Origin: Microbacterium sp. SLBN-146
GTDB lineage: Bacteria; Actinomycetota; Actinomycetes; Actinomycetales; Microbacteriaceae
Direction: 5' to 3'
DNA: 64,000 nucleotides
NCBI RefSeq assembly: GCF_006715145.1
Contig: NZ_VFMR01000001.1
Span: 1,674,001-1,738,000 of the forward strand
Shown here: piece by piece, positions 16,603 through 25,095 of the stretch
Layout: every line of letters begins with the position of its first letter
How positions within the stretch are numbered: position 1 is the first letter of the stretch
The notes under the pieces: model-generated
Database searches by the model: none
Told to the model about the DNA's origin: nothing
What the model saw: the letters and a program-made list of their open reading frames with translations, nothing else
Program-made: the position numbers and the translations under genes

Positions 16603-17454
16603 ATGACCGCGTTGCTGCCGCCCATCGCCATTCTCGGAGCAGGATCGATGGGCGGTGCGATCCTCTCGGGCCTCGTCGAGTCCGGCCTGCTGGCCTCGGG
16701 TCTCGAGGTCAGCGGGATGACCGTGACGAACCGTTCACGCGCGAAGGCCGAAGCGCTCGCCGGTCTTCCGGGAGTCACGAGCGTCGCGCTCGAAGACGCC
16801 CCGACGGGCAATCCGGATGCCGCCGGCTCGGCCGACATCGTGCTGATCGGCGTCAAGCCGGTCATGGTTCCCGACCTCCTGAGAGAGATCGCGCCGCACC
16901 TGCGCCCCGGAACGATCGTCGTGAGCCTCGCCGCCGGCGTGACGATCGCCACCTTCGAGCAGATCCTGGGGCCCGGCATCGCCGTCCTGCGATCGATGCC
17001 CAACACTCCCGCGGTCGTCGGGAAGGCCGTGACGGGGCTCGCTGCCGGGGCATCGGCATCCGACGACGACGTCGCCGTCGTCCGCCGCCTGTTCGAGACC
17101 TGTGGGTCGGTCGTCGAGGTTCCGGAGTCGCAGATCGACGCGCTGTCGACGATCTCCGGATCGGGTCCGGCGTATGTGTTCCTGCTCATCGAGGAGCTCA
17201 CGAAAGCCGCCGTCGGCAAGGGCTTCTCCGAAGAGCAGGCACGGCTCATGGCCGAGCAGACGTTCATCGGCGCGGCGGCGCTGCTCGAGGCATCCGGAGA
17301 AGACCCCGCGGAGCTGCGCCGGCGCGTCACGAGCCCGGCCGGAACCACGGAGCGCGCGATCGCCGTCCTGCAGGCGGCGCGCCTCGACGTCGTCTTCGAG
17401 AGTGCGACGGATGCCGCGCTCGTGCGGGCCCGAGAACTGGCCGCCCCGGCCTGA
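16603..17454 (+). CDS. proC: Pyrroline-5-carboxylate reductase
   Basis: The 283-residue enzyme performs the last step of proline synthesis (P5C to proline with NAD(P)H). It shows the N-terminal dinucleotide-binding IAILGAGSMGGAILSGL, the VLIGVKPVMV and SMPNTPAVVGKAVTGL segments, and the C-terminal signature ISGSGPAYVFLLIEEL with EDPAELRRRVTSPAGTT. Length is normal. The start follows a -10 by 6 nt and no SD is present, so it is predicted leaderless. Confidence 0.95.
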   Translation: MTALLPPIAILGAGSMGGAILSGLVESGLLASGLEVSGMTVTNRSRAKAEALAGLPGVTSVALEDAPTGNPDAAGSADIVLIGVKPVMVPDLLREIAPHLRPGTIVVSLAAGVTIATFEQILGPGIAVLRSMPNTPAVVGKAVTGLAAGASASDDDVAVVRRLFETCGSVVEVPESQIDALSTISGSGPAYVFLLIEELTKAAVGKGFSEEQARLMAEQTFIGAAALLEASGEDPAELRRRVTSPAGTTERAIAVLQAARLDVVFESATDAALVRARELAAPA

Positions 17455-17458
17455 GCCG

Positions 17459-17635
17459 CGGTCCTGAGTCGCCCGGTCCTGAGTCGCCCGCCCGGAGCCG
17501 CCCGGCGTGCGAGACGACACGCGGCGTGCCAGACGACACACGGCGTGCGCGCGAGGAATGTCGTTTCGTGCGCGCCGTGTCGACTCGGGAGCCACCGCCG
17601 AGCGGGAGCCACCGCCGAGCGGGAGCCCCGCCGAG
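17459..17635. repeat. Composite minisatellite between proC and the K+ uptake genes
   Basis: Three different tandem repeats follow one another: two copies of a 15-bp unit (GGTCCTGAGTCGCCC), two copies of a 19-bp unit (GGCGTGCGAGACGACACGC, second copy diverged), and nearly three copies of a 17-bp unit (GGGAGCCACCGCCGAGC). Inside, ACACGGCG and CGCCGTGT are inverted around a centre containing TGTCGTTTCG. The region separates convergent genes and shows no coding signal. Confidence 0.7.
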
Positions 17636-17642
17636 GCGCGAG

Positions 17643-18314
17643 TTACCGCTCGAGGGCGGCGAAGCGCTCGATGTCGACGTTCGTCCCAGACACGATGATG
17701 AGGTCGTGGTTCGTCACGATCGTGTTGGCCTCGGCGTAGCGGAACGGCTTTCCAGGGCTCTTCACGCCGACGACCGTGACGTTGTACTTCGTGCGGACGC
17801 CCGACTCATTGAGGCCCACGCCGCGGATGAACTTCGGCGGGTACATCTTGGCCAGCACGAAGTCGTCGTCGAAGCGGATGAAGTCGAGCATTCGCCCGCT
17901 CACGAGGTGGGCGACGCGCTCGCCGGCTTCGCGCTCGGGGTAGATGACGTGGTTCGCGCCGACGCGGGCGAGGATCTTGCCGTGCGACTGCGAGACCGCC
18001 TTCGCCCAGATCTGCGGCACCTTGAGGTCGACGAGGTTCGCCGTGATCAGGACGGATGCCTCGATGAGCGACCCCACCGCGACGACGGCGACCTGGAAGT
18101 CCTGCGCCCCGATCTGCTTGAGCGCGTCGATGTTGCGTGCGTCCGCCTGCACCGTGTGGGTGACGCGCTCCGACCACTTCTGGACGAGGTCGAGGCTCTC
18201 GTCGATCGCGAGCACTTCGCGCTCGAGTCGGTCGAGCTCTCCCGCGCACGCCGCGCCGAAACGGCCAAGCCCGATCACGAGGACGGGTGCGTCGCTGCGA
18301 ATCCTCTCACCCAA
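17643..18314 (-). CDS. TrkA/KtrA-type K+ uptake regulatory protein
   Basis: A 223-residue cytoplasmic ring-forming gating protein: RCK_N domain with the nucleotide-binding VLVIGLGRFGAACAGEL near residue 11 and acidic strand end AIDES, then an RCK_C domain (residues about 140-220). It controls the adjacent TrkH-type channel in response to nucleotide or c-di-AMP binding, according to the family. The start overlaps the end of the transporter gene by 8 bp, so the two are co-transcribed with the pore gene first. Confidence 0.9.
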   Translation of the reverse strand: MGERIRSDAPVLVIGLGRFGAACAGELDRLEREVLAIDESLDLVQKWSERVTHTVQADARNIDALKQIGAQDFQVAVVAVGSLIEASVLITANLVDLKVPQIWAKAVSQSHGKILARVGANHVIYPEREAGERVAHLVSGRMLDFIRFDDDFVLAKMYPPKFIRGVGLNESGVRTKYNVTVVGVKSPGKPFRYAEANTIVTNHDLIIVSGTNVDIERFAALER

Positions 18315-19746
18315 CGATCGGCCTTTCCACTGGCAGCGCGTAGAGCTGCGAACGGGACGACGCAGCGACCGCTGCGGCGAGTGTCACTGTACCAACGCGA
18401 CCCATGACGATGGTGATGGCGAGGACGTAGACGGCAGGATCCGGCAGTTCCGCCGTCAGTCCCGTCGACAGTCCGACGGTGCCGAACGCCGAGATGACGT
18501 CGAAGAGCACGTCACCGAGGTCCGCTTTCGTGATCTGCGTAATGATGATCGTCGACAGGGCCACGATCGTCGATCCCCACGCGACGACGGAGAGGGCGAC
18601 GCGCAGGACGTCGCTCGGGATCCGGCGTCCGAACACCTGGTTGGATGCGCGTCCTTTCGCCTCGGACCAGACCGCGAGCGCGATGACGGCGAGCGTCGTG
18701 ACTTTGATGCCACCCGCCGTCGACGCCGACCCGCCGCCGACGAACATGAGCATGCACGCCACGAGCAGGCTCGACTGGTTGAGTTCGCCGATGTCGAGGA
18801 GCGAGAATCCGCCCGAGCGCGTCATGGCGGACAGGAAGAACGCCTGGAACGTCGTGTCCCACGCGTTCTGCGTGCCGAGCGTGAGCAGGTTGTCGTACTC
18901 GAGGATCAGGAAGACGACACCGCCGCCGATGAACAGGGCCACCGTCGTGATGATCGTGAGCTTCGCGTGCAGCGACCAGCGGCGCACGTGCCAGAGGTGC
19001 CGGCGCAGCGTGTAGATGACGGGGAATCCGATCGAGCCCATGAAGACGCCCGCCATCAGCACGGTCAGGAAGAAGTAGTCGTTGGCGAACGGGGTGAGCC
19101 CCTCGGCGTTGGGGGTGAAGCCCGTGTTCGTGAACGCCATGGCGGCGTAGAAGGGCGCCTCCCACAGTGCCGTGTACCAGGGGATTCCGGCGAGGAGGAG
19201 CCCCGGAAAGAGGAGCGCCGCTACGACGCCTTCGATCACGAGGGTCGACAGCGCCACGGTCGCCAGCAGGCTGCCGATCTGGCCCAGCTGCACCGTCTGG
19301 CCCTCGTTGACGGGACCGCCGTGCGAGCGCAGGGGGTTCGAATCGCTCGCGGCGATGAGCTTCGCGCGCAGGCCGAGGCGCCGCGAGATGACGAGGCCCA
19401 AGATGGATGCCAGTGTCAGCACGCCGAGCGCGCCGATCTGCACGCCGAGGAACACCAGCACATGGCCGAACGGCGACCAGTGCGTCGCCATGTCCACTGT
19501 CGCAAGGCCCGTGACGCAGATCGTCGAGACCGCCGTGAAGAAGGCGTCGGCGAAGGGCGTCACCTGGCCGTCGGCGGCGGCGAAGGGCAGGGAGAACAGG
19601 GCTGTGAAGACGAGGATCAACGAAACGAAGATCAGGATCGCGAAGCGCGAAGGCGACCGTTGCGTCAGTCCGCGGAAGAAGTCCACGATCGCATGGCCCG
19701 CTCTGCGTACCGTCGAGGTGCCCGGAACGCGCGTGGCGTCCGGCAT
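18307..19746 (-). CDS. TrkH/KtrB-type potassium transporter
   Basis: A 479-residue membrane protein with the four-fold MPM repeat: selectivity-filter segments AVSTICVTGLATVD, AFTNTGFTP, SAMTRSGGFSLLD and AFGTVGLSTGL. This is the full-length KtrB/TrkH set. The ATG at 19746 (MPDATRVPG) is chosen because AGGGAGG lies at SD distance; an upstream GTG at 19785 would add 13 residues. It imports K+ (possibly Na+-coupled) together with the RCK protein encoded immediately downstream. Confidence 0.92.
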   Translation of the reverse strand: MPDATRVPGTSTVRRAGHAIVDFFRGLTQRSPSRFAILIFVSLILVFTALFSLPFAAADGQVTPFADAFFTAVSTICVTGLATVDMATHWSPFGHVLVFLGVQIGALGVLTLASILGLVISRRLGLRAKLIAASDSNPLRSHGGPVNEGQTVQLGQIGSLLATVALSTLVIEGVVAALLFPGLLLAGIPWYTALWEAPFYAAMAFTNTGFTPNAEGLTPFANDYFFLTVLMAGVFMGSIGFPVIYTLRRHLWHVRRWSLHAKLTIITTVALFIGGGVVFLILEYDNLLTLGTQNAWDTTFQAFFLSAMTRSGGFSLLDIGELNQSSLLVACMLMFVGGGSASTAGGIKVTTLAVIALAVWSEAKGRASNQVFGRRIPSDVLRVALSVVAWGSTIVALSTIIITQITKADLGDVLFDVISAFGTVGLSTGLTAELPDPAVYVLAITIVMGRVGTVTLAAAVAASSRSQLYALPVERPIVG

Positions 19747-19807
19747 CCGGATCCTCCCTGTCACGGTCCCACGGTAGGCCCTCATGGTACTCCCCAGCGT
19801 CCGCGGC

Positions 19808-19813
19808 TAATCT
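19808..19813 (+). promoter_or_regulatory. -10 element TAATCT of a leaderless ArsR gene
   Basis: TAATCT ends 6 nt before the ATG at 19820. Confidence 0.6.
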
Positions 19814-19819
19814 GAGCAC

Positions 19820-20227
19820 ATGGCGGACATCTTCGACGTGATCGCGGACGGCACGCGTCGCGACATCTTGCGACTCCTGCTCGATCGCTCCGCCGACGGC
19901 GAGCGGGGAACGAGCGTCTCGCAGATCGTGCACGAGCTGGGCGTCAGCCAGCCGACGGTCTCCAAGCACCTCAAAGTGCTGCGCGACGCGCACCTCGTGT
20001 CGGTCCGCGAAGAGGGGCAGCACCGCTTCTACAGTCTCGCTGCCGAGCCGCTCGACGAGATCGACGATTGGCTCATGCCGTTCCTGAGCGATGGGACCGA
20101 GTTCGAGTTCGGTGGTCCGTCGACGCTGACGGAGGGTGCGGCACATGCCGCCGACGTCGTGGGCCGGGCTGCGGCATCCGCCAAGCACGCCGTCGCTGCC
20201 GCGTTCAAGCGCCTGCCCAGCCGCTGA
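19820..20227 (+). CDS. ArsR-family transcriptional regulator
   Basis: The 135-residue protein begins with a winged helix: DVIADGTRRDILRLLLDRSADG, recognition region LGVSQPTVSKHLKVLRDAHLV and wing VSVREEGQHRFYSLAAEPL. The C-terminal third (residues 95-135) is an alanine-rich helical tail not found in short ArsR proteins. No metal-binding cysteines are present. It is predicted leaderless. It is divergent from the K+ transporter genes, so it might regulate them, but no operator was recognised. Confidence 0.82.
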   Translation: MADIFDVIADGTRRDILRLLLDRSADGERGTSVSQIVHELGVSQPTVSKHLKVLRDAHLVSVREEGQHRFYSLAAEPLDEIDDWLMPFLSDGTEFEFGGPSTLTEGAAHAADVVGRAAASAKHAVAAAFKRLPSR

Positions 20228-20338
20228 GTTTCGGGTCGTCTGGGGCGGCGTCGCGAGGCGCCGACACTGGTCGTGGTTCCGCGTGTTTCCGCGCGCAAGA
20301 GGCCTGTGGATAACCCGTTTCGCGGATGGGTCGGCGCC

Positions 20339-20358
20339 TAACATTAGAACATGCGTTC
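20339..20358 (+). promoter_or_regulatory. Leaderless promoter with a LexA (SOS) box over the start codon
   Basis: TAACAT (20339-20344) ends 6 nt before the ATG at 20351. The perfect palindrome GAACATGCGTTC (20347-20358) matches the actinobacterial/Gram-positive LexA box GAACN4GTTC and covers both the expected transcription start and the start codon. LexA bound here would block initiation directly. Confidence 0.7.
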
Positions 20359-21751
20359 TCCTCGGTTCTCCGGCATCAGCGACGGTGATGCCGCCGTTCT
20401 CGCGCAGATCGTGGCCGACGTGGAGAAGTCGCAGTCGATCATCGCGGCGGCGCAGGCGGAGCAGACTCGCGCTCTCGCACGCGCTGGCGAATTGGCTCGC
20501 ACGCAGACCGCGGGATCTCGTGCTTCGGTCCGCGATCACGACATGGCGCTGAGGTCGATCGCGGCAGAGTTGGCCGGGGTCTTTCGGGTGACCGATCGGT
20601 CTGTCCAGCGCCAGATCGGCGACGCGTCGGTGCTCGTGGCCGACTATTCCGAGAGCATGGCCGCGTGGGAGAGCGGGCGTATCACGCGAGGACATGTCCG
20701 AGTGATCGCCGAGGCGGGCGCGGTTCTGCCGGTGGAGCAGCGGGGTGAGTTCGAGTGCGAGGCGCTGCGGCGATGCGAGCGCGAGACTCCGGGCCGAGTG
20801 CGGGCGGAGCTCGATCTACTGGCTCAGCACCTGCACCCGCGGCCGCTCACCGAGCGCCACGCCGAAGCGGCCAAGGGGCGACGCGTGCGGGTCGTCACGG
20901 TCGGCGACGGCATGTCCGAACTCTGCGCGACGATGCCTTCGCTCCTGGCCGACGCGATCTACGATCGGATCACGCAGCAGGCTCGCTCCGTCATCGATGC
21001 GCGCAAGGTGACCGGTACGGCCGACGACGGCGACGCGGATGCCGCGTCCCGCGGTGCAGCCATCTCGAACGACACCCGCACGACCGACCAGGTGCGGGTC
21101 GATGTTTTCGCCGACATGCTCCTCACGGCGGCGCCCGACGCCGATCCCACCCGCACCGATGACGGTCCGGGAGTGCTCGGCGCGATCCGCGCGAAGGTCC
21201 AGGTCGTCGTTCCGGCGCTCGCCCTCCTCGGCGTCACGAAAGAGCCCGCCGATCTCGTGGGACGCTCGCCCATCGACGCCGACACGGCCCGTCGGCTCGC
21301 CGGCGCCACGCGCGTGCCGTGGGAGCGGATCCTCACGCACCCCGTGACGGGTGCCGTCCTGCACGTCGACGCGTACCACCGCACGACGGCGATCGATCGG
21401 CACCTGCGGGCGCGCGATCAGCACTGTCGCTTTCCCGGATGCCGGATGCCGGCTGTCCGCTGCGAAGTCGATCACACGGTCGACGCCGCCCGTGGAGGCC
21501 CGACGCGGGTCGAGAACCTGGCCCACCTGTGTCAGCGCCATCACAGCATGAAGCAGTTCACCGCCTGGCGCGTGCGACAGCTGCCTGGCGGCGTCCTGCA
21601 ATGGACGTCACCGCTCGGACGTGTCTACGACGATCATCCGCCGACGCTCGGCGTGCACTTTCGGCCATCGGGGAGTCCTGATGCGACCCCGAACTGGCGC
21701 GCTGAACCGTGGACGGTCGATCCGCGACGTACTGGCTCGCCACCGTTCTGA
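20351..21751 (+). CDS. DUF222 / HNH endonuclease-domain protein (13E12-repeat type), SOS-box gene
   Basis: A 466-residue protein with the DUF222 helical region over about the first 280 residues and an HNH nuclease motif near 355-395: CRFPGCRMP, CEVDHTVDAARGG and NLAHLCQRHHSMKQ, with the Cys pairs and His residues of a zinc-bound HNH site intact. The family is widespread and multicopy in actinobacteria; some mycobacterial members carry LexA sites. The start ATG lies inside a perfect LexA box and 6 nt after a -10, so DNA damage should induce it. A second, more diverged member of the family lies at 59441-60955. Confidence 0.87.
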   Translation: MRSPRFSGISDGDAAVLAQIVADVEKSQSIIAAAQAEQTRALARAGELARTQTAGSRASVRDHDMALRSIAAELAGVFRVTDRSVQRQIGDASVLVADYSESMAAWESGRITRGHVRVIAEAGAVLPVEQRGEFECEALRRCERETPGRVRAELDLLAQHLHPRPLTERHAEAAKGRRVRVVTVGDGMSELCATMPSLLADAIYDRITQQARSVIDARKVTGTADDGDADAASRGAAISNDTRTTDQVRVDVFADMLLTAAPDADPTRTDDGPGVLGAIRAKVQVVVPALALLGVTKEPADLVGRSPIDADTARRLAGATRVPWERILTHPVTGAVLHVDAYHRTTAIDRHLRARDQHCRFPGCRMPAVRCEVDHTVDAARGGPTRVENLAHLCQRHHSMKQFTAWRVRQLPGGVLQWTSPLGRVYDDHPPTLGVHFRPSGSPDATPNWRAEPWTVDPRRTGSPPF

Positions 21752-21881
21752 GGAACCCGAGGATGAGCAGGGCTCCTGAGAACTCCCGCACCAGTCGTCA
21801 CAAGGGCCACGCGGGTTTACACGCGTACGCTCCTGACCCTAGAGTGGCCACAGCAGACTGGGGAAAGATCTGGAGGGCCCG

Positions 21882-22073
21882 ATGGCTGAGTTGCCCGATA
21901 TGCGCTTCTTGACCGTCGCAGAGGTCGCGGAGCTTATGCGCGTGTCCAAAATGACGGTGTACCGGCTCGTCCACGCGGGGGAACTCCCCGCTGTGCGGTT
22001 CGGACGGAGCTACCGCGTGCCCGAATCGGCGGTCACCGCCGCCCTGCAACGTCCTATCGCCGACGTCGGCTAG
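21882..22073 (+). CDS. Small excisionase-like/MerR-type HTH DNA-binding protein
   Basis: A 63-residue protein almost wholly a helix-turn-helix: FLTVAEVAELMRVSKMTVYRLVHAG, then the wing ELPAVRFGRSYRVPESAV. This is the pattern of the excisionase/BldC family of small MerR-like regulators; BldC controls development in Streptomyces, and close homologues in non-sporulating actinobacteria are common. SD: TGGAGGG. A TAGAGT -10-like site lies about 40 nt upstream of the start. Its TAG stop doubles as the first half of the TAGACT -10 for the next gene. Confidence 0.8.
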   Translation: MAELPDMRFLTVAEVAELMRVSKMTVYRLVHAGELPAVRFGRSYRVPESAVTAALQRPIADVG

Positions 22074-22076
22074 ACT
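22071..22076 (+). promoter_or_regulatory. -10 element TAGACT of the bS22 gene overlapping a stop codon
   Basis: The TAG stop of the HTH gene forms the first three bases of TAGACT. The predicted leader to the GTG start at 22157 is about 75 nt and contains CATTTTTTCC. Confidence 0.5.
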
Positions 22077-22156
22077 GATCCGAGGCATTTTTTCCGATTG
22101 CCAGATCCCGGGCGCAGGCGACCCTGCGTCCAGACCCCGATCTAGTGAGGTTTTCC

Positions 22157-22255
22157 GTGGGTTCAGTCATCAAGAAGCGCCGCAAGCGCATGGCGAAGAA
22201 GAAGCACCGCAAGCTGCTTCGCAAGACTCGCCACCAGCGCCGCAACAAGAAGTAA
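22157..22255 (+). CDS. 30S ribosomal protein bS22 (AURKAIP1/COX24-like)
   Basis: A 32-residue, extremely basic protein starting MGSVIKKRRKRMAKKK and ending RHQRRNKK. This is the conserved actinobacterial small ribosomal protein bS22, seen in mycobacterial 30S structures. It starts at a GTG (22157) behind AGTGAGG. Its size and Lys/Arg content are exactly those of the family. It is followed by a hairpin terminator. Confidence 0.93.
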   Translation: MGSVIKKRRKRMAKKKHRKLLRKTRHQRRNKK

Positions 22256-22269
22256 GCGGCATCCGCACC

Positions 22270-22312
22270 AAGCGCCTCCCGGCCGACCGTCGTGTCGTCG
22301 AAGGGGGCGCTT
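22270..22312 (+). terminator. Hairpin terminator after the bS22 gene
   Basis: AAGCGCCTCC (22270-22279) pairs with GGGGGCGCTT (22303-22312) at 9 of 10 positions, with a 23-nt loop. Confidence 0.5.
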
Positions 22313-22361
22313 CGTGTCTCGATAGCGCCCTCATGAGCCATCGCATCGAAGGAGACAGCCG

Positions 22362-22655
22362 ATGAAATCGGTAGACGTCCAAGCTCTCCAAGCCGGCACG
22401 GGCCGGCCGCTCATCGACGTGCGCGAGGAGTGGGAGTACGCCGAAGGCCACGTGCCGGGTGCCGTGAACCTTCCCATGTCGACGCTCGGAGAGCACCTCG
22501 ACGAGCTCCCCGCCGAGCCGTTCGACGTCATCTGCAAGTCCGGAGGGCGTTCCGCCCGCGTCATCGAGGCACTGACGCCCCGAGGACACGACGCGACGAA
22601 CGTCGACGGCGGAACCGACGGATGGATCGCGGCGGGGTTCCCCGTCGAGCGATGA
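22362..22655 (+). CDS. Rhodanese-domain protein
   Basis: A single-domain 97-residue rhodanese: LIDVREEWEYAEGHVPGAVNLPM and the active-site loop VICKSGGRS with the persulfide-forming Cys near residue 59, ending NVDGGTDGWIAAGFPV. It would transfer sulfur or handle persulfides in the cytoplasm. Start ATG 22362 follows the SD AAGGAG. The stop overlaps the next start by 4 bp, so it is coupled to a thioredoxin-fold protein, consistent with thiol/sulfur redox work. Confidence 0.9.
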   Translation: MKSVDVQALQAGTGRPLIDVREEWEYAEGHVPGAVNLPMSTLGEHLDELPAEPFDVICKSGGRSARVIEALTPRGHDATNVDGGTDGWIAAGFPVER

Positions 22656-22909
22656 CGACGCTCACCCTCATCACGAAGCCCGACTGCCACCTGTGCGACG
22701 TGGCCCGCGAGGTCGTCGAGACAGTTCTCGCCGACCTGCCGGACGACGTCGCCGACGCTGTCGAGGTCGATGAGCGTTCCATCATGGACGACCCGGCGCT
22801 CTACGACGTGTGGTGGGAGAAGATCCCCGTTGTGCTCGTGGACGACCGCCTCGTCGGCCACTGGCGGATCTCTCCCGAGCGTCTTCGGGCCGCACTCGCC
22901 GTCGAGTAA
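22652..22909 (+). CDS. Glutaredoxin-family (thioredoxin-fold) protein
   Basis: An 85-residue thioredoxin-fold protein with the redox motif KPDCHLCDVA (CxxC near residues 11-14) and the cis-proline segment IPVVLVDDRLVGHW. The fold and length fit the DUF836/glutaredoxin-like family. It overlaps the rhodanese gene by 4 bp (ATGA). Confidence 0.87.
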   Translation: MTTLTLITKPDCHLCDVAREVVETVLADLPDDVADAVEVDERSIMDDPALYDVWWEKIPVVLVDDRLVGHWRISPERLRAALAVE

Positions 22910-22936
22910 CCCCGCCGTCGCCCCGCGCCGACGTCG

Positions 22937-23740
22937 TCAGCCTGCGAACCGCGAACGGACGCCCTCGAGCTCCGCGTCCGTCAGACCGCCGGACTGCAGG
23001 TATGCCGCCGATCCACCCCGCTCATCCAGCCACGCGAGCACACGCTCGATCGCGTCCGCGGGGCTGCCGCCGATCAGCTCGGCGAGCGGCGGAGTGACGG
23101 TGACGCCGAAGCGCTCGATCGAGTGCGTCATCGCACCGAACCAGGCCCCGCTCAGGTTCTGCTGCGTCGCGGTGTAGTCGGCGACGATCGCGGGGCGCTC
23201 CACGCCCACGGCATCCAGGATCACCGCCGTGCAGACGCCCGTGCGGTCCTTCCCGGCCGTGCAGTGGATCAGGACGCCGGGATGATCGGCGTCCTCGGGG
23301 GTGGCGATCATCCGCGCCACCTCCGCGAAGGGAGTGGCGCCGTGATCGAGCATCTGCGCGTACATGTCCCCGAGCGTCGGAAGGTTCGCCATCGCCGCCT
23401 CGGCAGCGCGTCCGAGGGCCGAGTGGTCGCCGAGCGCGCGGGCTTCGAGTGCTTCACCGACGATGTGCGACATCGCGCCCTCGAGGAGCGGTAGGTGCAT
23501 ATCCCGGATGCGCCGCGCGGCGGGTCGGCGGTCGGGAGCGAGGTCACGCTCGATCGGGGTGCGGAAGTCGACGATGACGCCGATTCCGGATGCCGCGAGC
23601 TCGGCTTCTCCCGCCGGTGTAAGGGCGTGGAGGGCATCCGAGCGGTACAACACCCCGTAGGCGGTGGGCTCTCCCGCTGTCGGCAGTCCGCCGAGATCGC
23701 GGAAGTTGACGGTACCTGGCAGTTCGCTCATGACGGTCAC
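22937..23740 (-). CDS. Tyrosine/serine protein phosphatase (PTP-loop)
   Basis: The 267-residue protein opens NFRDLGGLPTAGEPTAYGVLYRSDAL, typical of the Y_phosphatase3 family (MptpB-like), and holds the signature loop IHCTAGKDRTGVCTAVIL with nucleophile Cys. Substrate may be phosphotyrosine, phosphoserine or phosphoinositide. A TAGCCT -10 (23752-23747) ends 6 nt before the GTG at 23740, which supports that GTG over the ATG at 23731. No secretion signal is visible, so it is probably cytoplasmic. Confidence 0.88.
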   Translation of the reverse strand: MTVMSELPGTVNFRDLGGLPTAGEPTAYGVLYRSDALHALTPAGEAELAASGIGVIVDFRTPIERDLAPDRRPAARRIRDMHLPLLEGAMSHIVGEALEARALGDHSALGRAAEAAMANLPTLGDMYAQMLDHGATPFAEVARMIATPEDADHPGVLIHCTAGKDRTGVCTAVILDAVGVERPAIVADYTATQQNLSGAWFGAMTHSIERFGVTVTPPLAELIGGSPADAIERVLAWLDERGGSAAYLQSGGLTDAELEGVRSRFAG

Positions 23741-23781
23741 CGAGCCAGGCTATCCGGAGCGTCGGGGACGGCGCCCCGTCA

Positions 23782-25017
23782 TCACGGCGTGCGGCGCGCC
23801 GGTGGGTCGATCTCGGATGCCTCGGGGTCCGCCGTGATGATCGGGATCGCGTTCGTGAATGCCGCCGCGCGCTCCTCGGCCTCAGCGCTGCCCGTGAACA
23901 GCCCGGGTGACACCTCGGGCATCTGGGTGTCCACGGGATCCTCCATCGCCCGGCTGTTCGTCGACGCTCCTCCCGCGGTCGGATTGTCTGCGACGAGCAC
24001 GCGCTGAACCGGAACCGCGTCGGGCATCGAGCGCTGGATCCACGTCACCATGCCTTCGCGGACGTAGCAGCGCAGATCGAACAGCGTCGGTGCATCCTTC
24101 GCCGTCACGAGGATGCGAACTCGGACGAGTCCGCCCACGGCATCCGTCACCTGGACGACGGAGGTCCGGCCGTCCCACAGATCGGTGGTCGCGAGGATGT
24201 CCTTCAGATGCGCTCGGATGTCAGCGGGCGACACCCGCCAGTCGACGTCGAGTTCGACGGCGCCGAGAAGCTCGCTGCTCTGACGGGTCCAGTTCTGGAA
24301 GGGCTGCGTCGTGAAGTAGGTGCACGGGAGGACGAGCCGCCGGTCGTCCCACAGGTTCACGACGACGTACGTCAGCGTGATCTCGCCGATGCGGCCCCAC
24401 TCGTTCTCGACCACGACGACATCGTCGACGCGCAGCGCGTCGCTGAAGACGAGCTGCACACCGGCGAAGATGTTCGCCAGCACCGACTGCGCCGCGAGAC
24501 CCGCGACGATCGAGGCGATTCCGGCGGATGCCAGGATGCTTGCGCCCACCGCGCGGACGGCGGGGAATGTCAGGAGCATCGCTCCGATCGCGATGATGAC
24601 GATGAGGACGATCGCGAGTCGGCGCACGATGAGCGTCTGCGTGCGGATGCGACGCGCGACACGGTTGTCGGGAACGTCGATGCGGTGCCGGCCGAGCGCG
24701 ATGTCGGTGACGAAGAGGACGGCGCCGGCGAGCATCCACGCCGATGCGGCGATGACCGCCATCGTGAGCACCTGCTCGATCACCGGCATCCATTCCCCCT
24801 CGGATGCGGCGGGGAAAGCGAGGCCCACGGCGATCCACAGGCCGATGAGGAGCAGGACCACCCGGAAGGGCGCTCTCAGTCGACGGACCAGTCCTTCCGG
24901 CCAGGACTGCTTACGCGCCAGGAGGCGCGTCGCGAGCGAGACGAGTGCGGCGAAGACGGCTGCCGCCGCGAGACAGACGGCGACCGTGATCGCGAAGGAG
25001 ACCCAGGGATCAAGCAT
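23782..25017 (-). CDS. MscS-family mechanosensitive ion channel
   Basis: A 411-residue membrane protein with four N-terminal hydrophobic segments, the pore helix region ASILASAGIASIVAGLAAQ near residue 160 and the MscS beta domain beginning NIFAGVQLVFSDALRVDDVVVVE. A 60-residue polar C-terminal tail follows. It releases solutes on hypo-osmotic shock. A TAAGGT -10 (25029-25024) ends 6 nt before the ATG, predicting a leaderless mRNA. Confidence 0.92.
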   Translation of the reverse strand: MLDPWVSFAITVAVCLAAAAVFAALVSLATRLLARKQSWPEGLVRRLRAPFRVVLLLIGLWIAVGLAFPAASEGEWMPVIEQVLTMAVIAASAWMLAGAVLFVTDIALGRHRIDVPDNRVARRIRTQTLIVRRLAIVLIVIIAIGAMLLTFPAVRAVGASILASAGIASIVAGLAAQSVLANIFAGVQLVFSDALRVDDVVVVENEWGRIGEITLTYVVVNLWDDRRLVLPCTYFTTQPFQNWTRQSSELLGAVELDVDWRVSPADIRAHLKDILATTDLWDGRTSVVQVTDAVGGLVRVRILVTAKDAPTLFDLRCYVREGMVTWIQRSMPDAVPVQRVLVADNPTAGGASTNSRAMEDPVDTQMPEVSPGLFTGSAEAEERAAAFTNAIPIITADPEASEIDPPARRTP

Positions 25018-25095
25018 CCGGCCACCTTACGGACCGAGTCTCCGAGACCCCTCACCGTGGGGGCTGCGGCAGCTGATATCGGGACCGGCGTCCTG

